Below are positions 10,001-18,173 of a stretch of 64,000 nt of DNA, in pieces. This stretch comes from Candidatus Coprenecus avistercoris (GTDB taxonomy: Bacteria > Bacteroidota > Bacteroidia > Bacteroidales > UBA932), in the NCBI GenBank assembly GCA_018712275.1, contig DVHI01000074.1, positions 1 through 64,000 of the forward strand, read 5' to 3'. Position 1 is the first letter of the stretch, and each line of letters begins with the position of its first letter. The notes beneath the pieces are model-generated. The model had not been told where the DNA came from, ran no database searches, and was given only the letters and a program-made list of their open reading frames with translations. The translations under genes and the position numbers were made by a program.

Positions 10001-11263
10001 GCCCACAAGTACGACAAGAAGTGCTTCGACGGTATCTACTCCGTGGATGACCAGGTGATCTGGAATGTCCGCAGCGAGCTCCGCGCCAGGATGATAGAGG
10101 TGGTAAAAAAACGTATCTCCAACCCCGAGATATCCAGCCATTACTCGCCTCACCAGATAGTGACCATCATGGACACCCTGCGCAGTGACGTGCTGACCAT
10201 CGGATTCGCCCGCCGTTTCGCCACCTATAAGAGAGCCCATCTGCTCTTCCGCGACCTGGACCGTCTCAGCGAGATAGTCAACGATCCCGAGCGTCCCGTG
10301 CAGTTCATCTTCGCCGGTAAGGCCCATCCCGCCGACAAGGCCGGTCAGGACCTCATCAAGCGTATCGTGGACATCTCCAAGATGCCTCAGTTCATCGGCA
10401 AGATAGTATTCGTGCCCAACTACGACATGAACCTGGCCAAGGCCATGGTGCAGGGCGTGGACGTGTGGATGAACACCCCGACCCGTCCTCTCGAGGCTTC
10501 CGGAACATCGGGCGAGAAGGCTGCCATGAACGGCGTGATGCACTTCTCCGTGCTTGACGGCTGGTGGATCGAGGGCTACAAGAAGGACGCCGGCTGGGCC
10601 CTGCCCATGGAGCGCACCTACGAGGACCAGAACTTCCAGGACGAGCTGGACGCAGCCACCATCTACAACATCATCGAGAACGAGATCGCTCCCGGCTTCT
10701 ACGACGGCAGGGATAAGAATACGGGTGTACCCGCCCAGTGGATCAAGTACATCAAGAACACTATCGCCCAGGTGGCCTCCAACTTCACCACGAACAGGAT
10801 GCTCAATGACTATCTCGACAAGTACTATATTCCTCTGTATGAGAGAACTCAGAAGCTCAATGCCGACGACTGCGCCGTAGCCCGCGAGATCGCCTTCTGG
10901 AAGAAGAACATCCGCCACAGCTGGCAGCACATCGAGATCAAGGACTATGTCCGTCCTACCGATGCCAACGACCAGCCTATGCTCGGCAAGGAGCGAACCT
11001 TCGAGGTGGAGCTCTTCCTCGGTGACATCAATCCCAACGACATCGGAGTCGAGCTCGTATGGGCTGAGCAGGACCGCAAGGGCGTATACCACGTGCGCAA
11101 GTGCTTCACCTTCGACTACGAGTCGGGTTCCGAGGGCACAGCCCGCTACGTATGCCATCTCGTACCCACAGCGACAGGAGTGTACTATCTGACCGTCAGA
11201 GTATTCGCCAAGAATGACCTCCTGCCTCACCGTCAGGACCTGGAGCTGGTAAGATGGTTGTAG
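7028..11263 (+). CDS. Fusion protein: GT3-type glycogen synthase + alpha-glucan (glycogen) phosphorylase GT35
   Basis: 1411 aa; N-terminus '[23 protein letters not shown]' resembles eukaryotic-type GT3 synthase; C-terminal ~850 aa has DUF3417-like segment ([16 protein letters not shown]) and GT35 phosphorylase motifs ([48 protein letters not shown]). Confidence 0.88.
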   Translation: [1411 protein letters not shown]

Positions 11264-12141
11264 CCGCCACAGGTTTCTTCGACGGAGTGCACGCCGGACA
11301 CCGGGCCGTACTTCAGGTGCTGAAGGATACGGCCCGGGAGGAAGGCGAGGAAAGTGCGGTGGTCACATTCTGGCCTCATCCGCGCAACGTCCTCCAGCAG
11401 GACGCCTCCACTTTCCGTCTGCTCAACACCCTGGACGAGAAGAGAGAACTCATCTACCGTTTCGGCATAGACCATGTCCATGTCGTCCCGTTCACCCGGG
11501 ATTTCAGCCAGCTGAGCACGACCGAATTCATGAAAGAGTATCTCGTGGACCGCTTCCGCGCAGATACTCTTATCATTGGTTATGACCATCGGCTCGGACG
11601 CTCGTCTACGGCCTCCCGGGAGGAACTTGCAGCCTTGGCCGCTTCTGTGGGGCTTAGGACCCGTATCGTGGAGGAGGTGCACTGCGACGACCGGAAGGTC
11701 AGCTCAACCCAGATCCGCAACGCCATCGCCGCCGGAGAAGTTCAGGAGGCCGCCGGGATGCTGGGTTACCGCTATTCCCTCCTCGGGGTAGTAGTCGCCG
11801 GTAACAAGCTAGGCAGGACAATGGGCTTTCCCACGGCCAACATGGAACTCTACGAGCCGTTGAAGATAGTCCCTGCCAACGGGGTCTATGCCGTCGAAGT
11901 GGAGGTCCTCGGGCAGCGTCACGGCGGCATCTGCAACATCGGCACCCGTCCCACCGTTGGCTCCGGCAACGCCCGCACCATAGAGACCAACATTTTCGAC
12001 TTCAACGACGACATCTACGGCCTCGACCTCCGCATCAATTTCATCGCCCGCCTCCGCGACGAGCACCGCTTCGCCTCCCTCGATGAGCTGCGGCACCAGC
12101 TGGAGGCCGACCGCAGGCAGGCTTCGGTATATTTCGTTTGA
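11254..12141 (+). CDS. ribF: Bifunctional riboflavin kinase/FAD synthetase
   Basis: 'ATGFFDGVHAGHRAVL' and flavokinase 'GNKLGRTMGFPTANM'; overlaps upstream CDS by 10 bp. Confidence 0.93.
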   Translation: MVVAATGFFDGVHAGHRAVLQVLKDTAREEGEESAVVTFWPHPRNVLQQDASTFRLLNTLDEKRELIYRFGIDHVHVVPFTRDFSQLSTTEFMKEYLVDRFRADTLIIGYDHRLGRSSTASREELAALAASVGLRTRIVEEVHCDDRKVSSTQIRNAIAAGEVQEAAGMLGYRYSLLGVVVAGNKLGRTMGFPTANMELYEPLKIVPANGVYAVEVEVLGQRHGGICNIGTRPTVGSGNARTIETNIFDFNDDIYGLDLRINFIARLRDEHRFASLDELRHQLEADRRQASVYFV

Positions 12142-12201
12142 AAAGATGAAGTATATTCGGCAATTTCTCTATATTTGTGCTGGCAATATAATTGATTCTG
12201 T

Positions 12202-12597
12202 ATGGACTGGCTGAGTATCATTGTAGCGATTCTGTTATTTGTACTTCCCGCCATCTTCGAGGGCGACAAGAAGAAGAAAAAGCGGAAAGAGGCGCATCTG
12301 CCGCATCCGGTGGAGGATCCGGATCTGATGGAGATGCCGTGGTCCGGGGAGAATATGCCCGGGGAGGCTCCTCAGGCGGAGGAGGTGATGCCGGAGCCGG
12401 TGCAGGAGATGCCCGTCCGGCGGCCTGTTGTGCCTGAGCCAGAGCCCGTAACCGTGCCGGTCTCCAGACCGGAACCCGCACCGGCACCCGTTCCCGTTCC
12501 TACTCCGGCCCCGTCACGGATCCGCAAGCGCCGCTTCAATGCCCGCGACATGGTCATATATTCGGAGATAATGCGTCCGAAGTATTTGGATGATTAA
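12202..12597 (+). CDS. Hypothetical membrane-anchored proline-rich protein
   Basis: N-terminal TM (WLSIIVAILLFVLPAIF), basic stretch, Pro/Glu/Val-rich low-complexity tail; TATATTTG box just upstream. Confidence 0.7.
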   Translation: MDWLSIIVAILLFVLPAIFEGDKKKKKRKEAHLPHPVEDPDLMEMPWSGENMPGEAPQAEEVMPEPVQEMPVRRPVVPEPEPVTVPVSRPEPAPAPVPVPTPAPSRIRKRRFNARDMVIYSEIMRPKYLDD

Positions 12598-12615
12598 TTA
12601 TTATTCGTATCTTTG
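12584..12615 (+). promoter_or_regulatory. Bacteroidales-type promoter upstream of greA
   Basis: TTTG (12585-12588), 19-nt spacer, TATCTTTG (12608-12615), matching -33/-7 consensus. Confidence 0.75.
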
Positions 12616-12627
12616 CATTTAGAAAGG

Positions 12628-12660
12628 GTCCCGTACTGACAGCGCGGGATTCTTTTTTTG
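12628..12660 (+). terminator. Promoter-proximal intrinsic terminator in greA leader (possible attenuator)
   Basis: TCCCG(12629-12633)...CGGGA(12645-12649) stem followed by TTCTTTTTTTG. Confidence 0.6.
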
Positions 12661-12696
12661 ATTTTTGTAAAATAAGCAAACCAAATCAAATCAATT

Positions 12697-13167
12697 ATGT
12701 CAGACACTCATTATGTAACAGCCGAAGGTCTTGAGAAGCTCAAGGCCGAACTGGCGGAGGCTATCAGCCAGCGTCCCGTCATCTCCAGGCAGATTGCGGA
12801 GGCAAGGGATAAGGGCGACCTCTCTGAGAATGCAGAATACGATGCAGCCAAGGAGGCTCAGGGCCTTCTGGAACTCAAGATATCCAAGCTCGAGAATCTC
12901 GTGGCCAACGCCCGCGTCATCGACGAGTCCAAGATCAGTACCGACCATGTGCAGATGCTCACCAAGGTGACACTCAAGAACCTGCTCAACAACACCACCG
13001 TCCAGTACACCCTGGTCGGTGAGAGTGAGGCCAACTTCCGCGAGGGCAAGCTGGCTGCAGGCACCCCTATAGGCAAGGCCCTGATAGGCAAGCGCAAGGG
13101 TGAGGTGGTGGAAGTCAAGGTCCCCTCCGGCATCCTGAAGTTCGAAATCCTCGATATCTCACTCTAA
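12697..13167 (+). CDS. greA: Transcription elongation factor GreA
   Basis: 156 aa; coiled coil 'AEGLEKLKAELAEAISQRPVISRQIAEARDKGDLSENAEYDAAKEAQ' classic GreA. Confidence 0.96.
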   Translation: MSDTHYVTAEGLEKLKAELAEAISQRPVISRQIAEARDKGDLSENAEYDAAKEAQGLLELKISKLENLVANARVIDESKISTDHVQMLTKVTLKNLLNNTTVQYTLVGESEANFREGKLAAGTPIGKALIGKRKGEVVEVKVPSGILKFEILDISL

Positions 13168-13182
13168 CGGCTACAGGAAATT

Positions 13183-13584
13183 ATGGCATCTGTTTTTTCT
13201 AAAATAGTAAAGGGGGATATACCCTCCTACAAGGTCGCCGAGACCGATAGCTGCTACGCATTTCTGGACATCAATCCCCTGAAGGAGGGACATACCCTGG
13301 TTATTCCGAAGAAGGAGGTGGACTACCTCTTCGATCTGGACGAGCAGACCTACGTGGAGCTGCAGCTTTTCGCCCGTAAGGTTGCAAGGGCTGTCAGGGC
13401 CGCAGTCCCCTGCAAGAGGGTAGGAGTGGCCGTGCTGGGGATGGAAGTGCCTCACGCACACATACATCTGGTGCCCCTAGACAGCGAGGGCGACATGGAT
13501 TTCAGAAAGACGAAACTTTCACTGAGCGGTGAGCGCTTCGAGGCCCTGGCGGCCTCCATCGCTGTGGAATATGCTAAGCTCTGA
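13183..13584 (+). CDS. HIT family protein
   Basis: 'IFSKIVKGDIPSYKVAETDSCYAFLDINPLKEGHTLVIPKKE' and HIT triad 'HAHIHLVPL'. Confidence 0.95.
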   Translation: MASVFSKIVKGDIPSYKVAETDSCYAFLDINPLKEGHTLVIPKKEVDYLFDLDEQTYVELQLFARKVARAVRAAVPCKRVGVAVLGMEVPHAHIHLVPLDSEGDMDFRKTKLSLSGERFEALAASIAVEYAKL

Positions 13585-13588
13585 GTCT

Positions 13589-14758
13589 ATGAGATCGAAA
13601 TACTACTGGATTTGTTTATTCTCCCTGCCGTTGTTCACAGCCCTTCTCACAACATGCGGAAACAGGGATACAGCGCGTATAAATCTTACGGTAAAAGGTG
13701 CTCCGGACAGCACGGAAGTAGTGGTCTCACGTCTGGCCATGAACGAGATTCAGGTACTGGATACGCTTTACACGTGCCAGGAAAAAGTATCATGCAAGGT
13801 GACGGTATATCCTGACTCCCCTGAATTTGTATATTTGACATATAGCAATGGCGGGAGCATCTCACTGCTTTTGCAGAGCAGGGACAGGGTGAATGTTACT
13901 GTCGATCGGGATAAGTCGGCGGAAGTTGTGGTGGACGGTTCTGACGAGTCGCTGCTGATGCAGAAGGTGGATTCGGTAATCAATGCATTCAACTCAGCGT
14001 ATGAATCTCTGGCGTCAGAGCTTCTGGCAGCGCAGGAGAGAAATGACAGAGAAGAGGTTTCCCGTCTCCAGAGGGAACTGGGTACGCTTTATGTCAAGTG
14101 CAAGCAGAACGCTATCAAGTATATCTTTTCGCATGACAAATCCATGAGCGTGATACCGGTTCTCTACATGAAGACACCTGACGGACTCCCGGTATTCTCT
14201 CAGGCAACGGATGCAATCCTTATGGAGCGTGTTTATGACAGCCTGAAGACTGTATACCCCGCCTCTCCCTACCTGGTGTCACTTGCTGATGAGGTCAGTC
14301 TGAGATTTACAGCCATGGAGCTCCAGAACAGGATGGCATCGGCGGATGAAGTGGATTTCCCGGAGATTATACTCAATGACGTGAACGGCCGGCAGCAGTC
14401 CTTGACTGCGCTCAAGGGCAAGGTGATAATCCTCATGTTCTGGGATGCGTCCAACATGGAACAGAGAGTCTACAACACAGACTTGAAGATTCTGTATGAC
14501 AGATATCACGACCGCGGCCTTGAGATATATCAGGTGGGTCTCAACTCGAACAAGACAGCGTGGGCCCTGCAGGTTAAGGAACAGCAGCTGCCATGGATCA
14601 GTGTCTGCGATCCTGCTGCCGGAGCTTCTGTCGGAGCAATGCTCTACAATATCACCCGTGTGCCGGCGATGTTCGTGATATCCCGTGACGGCAGCATCCA
14701 GTCCAGGGACGTGTTTGACATGCGTATGCTGGAAAACGAGATACGCCGCCTGCTATAG
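13589..14758 (+). CDS. Thioredoxin-fold (TlpA/AhpC-like) lipoprotein, Bacteroidetes DUF4369-like N-terminus
   Basis: Start at MRSKYYW (lipobox LLTTCGN); C-terminal thioredoxin-like domain 'LKGKVIILMFWDASNMEQRVYNTDLK..YDRYHDRGLEIYQVGLN' without CxxC. Confidence 0.8.
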   Translation: MRSKYYWICLFSLPLFTALLTTCGNRDTARINLTVKGAPDSTEVVVSRLAMNEIQVLDTLYTCQEKVSCKVTVYPDSPEFVYLTYSNGGSISLLLQSRDRVNVTVDRDKSAEVVVDGSDESLLMQKVDSVINAFNSAYESLASELLAAQERNDREEVSRLQRELGTLYVKCKQNAIKYIFSHDKSMSVIPVLYMKTPDGLPVFSQATDAILMERVYDSLKTVYPASPYLVSLADEVSLRFTAMELQNRMASADEVDFPEIILNDVNGRQQSLTALKGKVIILMFWDASNMEQRVYNTDLKILYDRYHDRGLEIYQVGLNSNKTAWALQVKEQQLPWISVCDPAAGASVGAMLYNITRVPAMFVISRDGSIQSRDVFDMRMLENEIRRLL

Positions 14759-15493
14759 CCGGCGCTCCGGATGCAGCACGGCCTCGATCTTCCTGGACGG
14801 GTCGGCTGCAATGAATTCCTTAAGATAGAAGGGTTCGAAGTACGCTGTGTCTTCGAACCTTTTTTCTTGCAGGGCCCGGAAGGCAGCGGCGGCCATGTCT
14901 TCGGCTTCGGGGCGGGAGGGTAGGAATATGCACCTGTCCCGGTACTGCTCAGGGATCATGCTTTCGTATTTGGCGGCTCCGTCTCCGGTGAATACGGCCC
15001 GGCGGTATTCTGCCAGCGTGCCGGAGAAGGTGTCGGGAGCAAGCACCACGGCTTCTGTGTCCGAGATGCGCTGTGCCGATGAATCATAGAGGGCCGTGTA
15101 GACCTCCATGCGGCGGGCGTCTATCATCGGTATTATCACCGTTCCCTCCGGATCTTCCTGTACGGCTCCGGTCCTGATGGCCCCGTACGCGATGGCGGTC
15201 AGGGTCTCTATGCCGATCAGCGGTATTCCGGCGCCGAAGCAGATGCCCTTGGCGGTGGAAACGCCTACCCGCAGTCCTGTGTAGGAGCCGGGACCGGAAC
15301 TGACGGCGACGGCTGCAAGGTCCTGTATCCGCATTCCTGCGCGGCTGACTGTGTCCTGTATCAGCGGAGCCAGCTGTGAGGCCTGGCTCCTGGCCTCCGT
15401 GATGTGTCCTGACGAGAGGATTTCATTTCCTTCCGAGACGGCAACGGAGCATACGTCGGTGGCCGTCTCTATAAGCAGTATTCTATTGTTCAT
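14753..15493 (-). CDS. tsaB: tRNA threonylcarbamoyladenosine biosynthesis protein TsaB
   Basis: 'RILLIETATDVCSVAVSEG', 'VAVSSGPGSYTGLRVGVSTAKGICFG'. Confidence 0.94.
   Translation of the reverse strand: MNNRILLIETATDVCSVAVSEGNEILSSGHITEARSQASQLAPLIQDTVSRAGMRIQDLAAVAVSSGPGSYTGLRVGVSTAKGICFGAGIPLIGIETLTAIAYGAIRTGAVQEDPEGTVIIPMIDARRMEVYTALYDSSAQRISDTEAVVLAPDTFSGTLAEYRRAVFTGDGAAKYESMIPEQYRDRCIFLPSRPEAEDMAAAAFRALQEKRFEDTAYFEPFYLKEFIAADPSRKIEAVLHPERRL
14831..14865 (+). terminator. Intrinsic terminator for the upstream + strand gene, lying within convergent tsaB
   Basis: Perfect GGTTCGAAG(14832-14840)/CTTCGAACC(14851-14859) followed by T6. Confidence 0.75.
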
Positions 15494-16715
15494 TGTCTTT
15501 GGTGTAGTCATTGTCTGTCTGAGGGCGGACTTCCATGCCGTCCTCGAGTATTCTGCTGATGGTGCTGTAGGGCCCGGTGACTATCTCGACCGTGTCCGCG
15601 GCTCCCAGCCCCGATATTACCTCGATATTCCCAATGTCCTGTATGCCTGTGGTGACCGCAACTTTGCGGACTGTCAATGACTGACGGTCCAGAACGAACA
15701 CGCAGCCGTCAGGTGTCACGGCCTGCAGGGGTATCTTCGTCACTCCGTCCTTGCGCTCGGTCTCGATCTCTACCGATGCCGACATGCCGGGGCGGAACGG
15801 AATCGGGTCGGAGGTCAGCAGGTCGGCGTAGGACTCCCGGAGGATGCGTACCTTGACCTCGAAATTGGTCACGTCGGTCAGGGCGGCAGTCGTACTGCCC
15901 AGATTCTTGGCCGAGTTGGCTATCTGGGTCACCACTCCCTTGAACGTCCTGCCGGGGTAGGCGTCAACCTCTATATCCGCGGTGTCTCCCTTGGTTATGC
16001 GGATGATGTCGTTCTCGTTGACATCCACCAGTACTTCCATCATGTCGAAGTCCGCTATACGGAGCATCTCCGTTCCCGCCATCTGGGAAGTTCCGACCAC
16101 TCTCTCGCCCTTCTCCACGCTGAGGCTGGAGACGATGCCGTCAATAGGGGAGTAGATGACGGTCTTGGTGAGGTTCTCCTCGGCCTCGTCGAGGGAGGCT
16201 ACGGCGCTCTCGATGTTGTACTCGGCGGCGTTGAGCTGTTCGCGGGCCATCTCATACTCTGCGGTGGAGGCCTGAAACTCCTGGAGGGATATGGCTTTCT
16301 GCCCGTATAGCTGCTTGTTGCGCATGTAGTTCTGCTCGGCCTGGGTGAAGCTGGCTTTCTGCTGCTGGTACTGGGCCCGGGTCGCGTTCAGGGTGGCGGC
16401 GGCCCTGTCCCGCAGGGAGATGTACACGTCCTGCTTGATCTTGATGACCAGGTCTCCCCGGCTGACGCGGTCTCCCTCCTCTACATTCAGCTCTATAATC
16501 TCTCCCGAGACGTCAGGAGATATCTTGACCTCCGTAACGGGGTGGATCTTGCCGTTGGCCGGAATCCTCTCTACTATCGTGCCTGTGGAGGGTACGGCAA
16601 CAGTGACGGGCTCCCCGTTCTCCTGACCGAGGACGGCGTATATTATGGCAGCCGCCAGAATTACAGCCACGGCTGCAAGGATATTTCTAAGTGCTTTATT
16701 CTTTTTCTTTTTCAT
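15483..16715 (-). CDS. HlyD/MacA-type efflux periplasmic adaptor subunit
   Basis: N-terminal TM; 'ISPDVSGEIIELNVEEGDRVSRGDLVIKI' lipoyl-like motif; coiled coil; beta-barrel domain. Confidence 0.92.
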   Translation of the reverse strand: MKKKKNKALRNILAAVAVILAAAIIYAVLGQENGEPVTVAVPSTGTIVERIPANGKIHPVTEVKISPDVSGEIIELNVEEGDRVSRGDLVIKIKQDVYISLRDRAAATLNATRAQYQQQKASFTQAEQNYMRNKQLYGQKAISLQEFQASTAEYEMAREQLNAAEYNIESAVASLDEAEENLTKTVIYSPIDGIVSSLSVEKGERVVGTSQMAGTEMLRIADFDMMEVLVDVNENDIIRITKGDTADIEVDAYPGRTFKGVVTQIANSAKNLGSTTAALTDVTNFEVKVRILRESYADLLTSDPIPFRPGMSASVEIETERKDGVTKIPLQAVTPDGCVFVLDRQSLTVRKVAVTTGIQDIGNIEVISGLGAADTVEIVTGPYSTISRILEDGMEVRPQTDNDYTKDNEQ

Positions 16716-16725
16716 AATATGTCCT

Positions 16726-18075
16726 TTATAGCGTCAGGGGCAGCCCCTTGTAATAATCTATAATCTTGAGCTGGAAGACGTACTGGTACTTGGCCTGAAT
16801 ATATTCCGAGCGGGCCTTGAAGAGGTTGGTCCGGGCCACGGTATAGTCTGTACCGTTGAGGGCTCCGGCATTGAACTTCTCCTCCACATACCTGAAGGAC
16901 TCTTCCATGGATGATACGTTGGCCATGGCCGCCTCCATCTGCCGGAGATATGTCCCGGCCTCAGTGACGGCTGTCTGGATCTCCTTGTACAGTTCCTGCT
17001 GCCTGATGCGCAGGTCCAGTTCGAGACTCTGTCTGGACAGCCTGGCGTTCTTGACGTTGGTGCGGACTGTCCAGTTGTTGAAAATGGGAATACTCAGGCC
17101 GATGCTTATAGCCGGGTTGATGTTGTCCCGGAACTGCTCGAAGAAGGGATAGGTGCTGCCGTCCGGAGCGTAGGAGGAGGAACTGTAGAATGTTCCGTAA
17201 CTGGCCGACAGGGATATCTTGGGCCAATACTGTCCCTGGGCGGTCCTGAGGTCCAGGTCTCCCTTCTCCAGTGCCAGTCTGGCGCTCTGGATTACGGGCA
17301 TGGACTGGGCGGAGGCATAGATGTCGTCGGTGTTTCCGCCTGTATATGATGCGGCTGTCAGGCTGATGTCCGGAGCGGCAATACGGAAGTCCGGGCTGTA
17401 GGGCAGGTCCAGCAGCTGCTGCAGGGCCAGGGTGTTGGCAGTAACCTGGCCCTGTGCGGTTACTACCTGCACTCTCTCGGATGCCAGCTGTGACTCTATC
17501 TCCAGCAGTGCGGTGTAGGGCTGGCTTCCTGCCTCGACCAGCAGCGCGGTGCGGTCCCTCTGCTCGGATATGGACTGGAAGCTTTCTTCCGCGGCTGCCA
17601 GGATTTCCTGAGACAGAAGGATCTGAAGGTAACTCTTGGCAATGGATACGGATATCTCGCCCTTGAGTCTCTCTACTTCCTGTATGGATATCTCCAGGTT
17701 CTTTCGGGAACTCTGCAGGCTGTACAGCTTGGAGAGTCCGTCCAGGAGGTAGACGGAGGCGTTGGCGGAGGCACTTGTGCTCTGGGACAGTTTGTTGCGG
17801 ATGATTTCCAGGTTCTGCAGGTCGACGGACCGGCCCCAGTTGAGGCTGTGTCCGAAGGATGCGCTAAGACTGGGCAGAAAGTCCAGCTTGTCCTGCAGCA
17901 GCTGATTCCCGCTGCGGGAGACTTCCAGGTTCTGCTTCTGTACCGTAAGGTTGTTGGCCCAGGCATACTCTATGCATCTCTCGAGAGTCCAGACATCCTG
18001 GGCTGTGAGGGTAACTGAGAAGAGCATGGTCAGGGCTATGACCGCAGCCGTATGTTTTATGGCGGAAACCTGCAT
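16726..18075 (-). CDS. TolC family outer membrane protein
   Basis: Signal peptide; 'WTLERCIEYAWANNLTVQKQNLEVSRS' and repeated helical hairpins typical of TolC; start chosen at MQVSAIKHT. Confidence 0.92.
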   Translation of the reverse strand: MQVSAIKHTAAVIALTMLFSVTLTAQDVWTLERCIEYAWANNLTVQKQNLEVSRSGNQLLQDKLDFLPSLSASFGHSLNWGRSVDLQNLEIIRNKLSQSTSASANASVYLLDGLSKLYSLQSSRKNLEISIQEVERLKGEISVSIAKSYLQILLSQEILAAAEESFQSISEQRDRTALLVEAGSQPYTALLEIESQLASERVQVVTAQGQVTANTLALQQLLDLPYSPDFRIAAPDISLTAASYTGGNTDDIYASAQSMPVIQSARLALEKGDLDLRTAQGQYWPKISLSASYGTFYSSSSYAPDGSTYPFFEQFRDNINPAISIGLSIPIFNNWTVRTNVKNARLSRQSLELDLRIRQQELYKEIQTAVTEAGTYLRQMEAAMANVSSMEESFRYVEEKFNAGALNGTDYTVARTNLFKARSEYIQAKYQYVFQLKIIDYYKGLPLTL

Positions 18076-18091
18076 ATTAAAATCCAATCTA

Positions 18092-18099
18092 CAAAAATA
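18092..18099 (-). promoter_or_regulatory. Candidate -7 box (TATTTTTG) for tolC-hlyD-tsaB unit
   Basis: Minus-strand TAnnTTTG just upstream of tolC ATG; no convincing -33 element. Confidence 0.4.
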
Positions 18100-18116
18100 A
18101 CAAAAAATACTCATAG

Positions 18117-18152
18117 ATAAAGTCCGCCGGAGAACAATCCGCTCCGGCGGAC
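18117..18152 (-). terminator. Intrinsic terminator after the peptide genes
   Basis: Perfect 11-bp inverted repeat GTCCGCCGGAG(18122-18132)/CTCCGGCGGAC(18142-18152), followed on minus strand by TTTAT. Confidence 0.7.
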
Positions 18153-18173
18153 CGGTATCAGGTCACGGCGGCG

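Noticed and set aside
7016-11230. 1404-aa minus-strand ORF antisense to the GT3-GT35 fusion
   Set aside because: Shadow ORF from strong codon bias; sequence (HVVYALAVLLSPYELDSDVVGIDVTEEEL...) shows no domain, while the + strand frame is an obvious enzyme.
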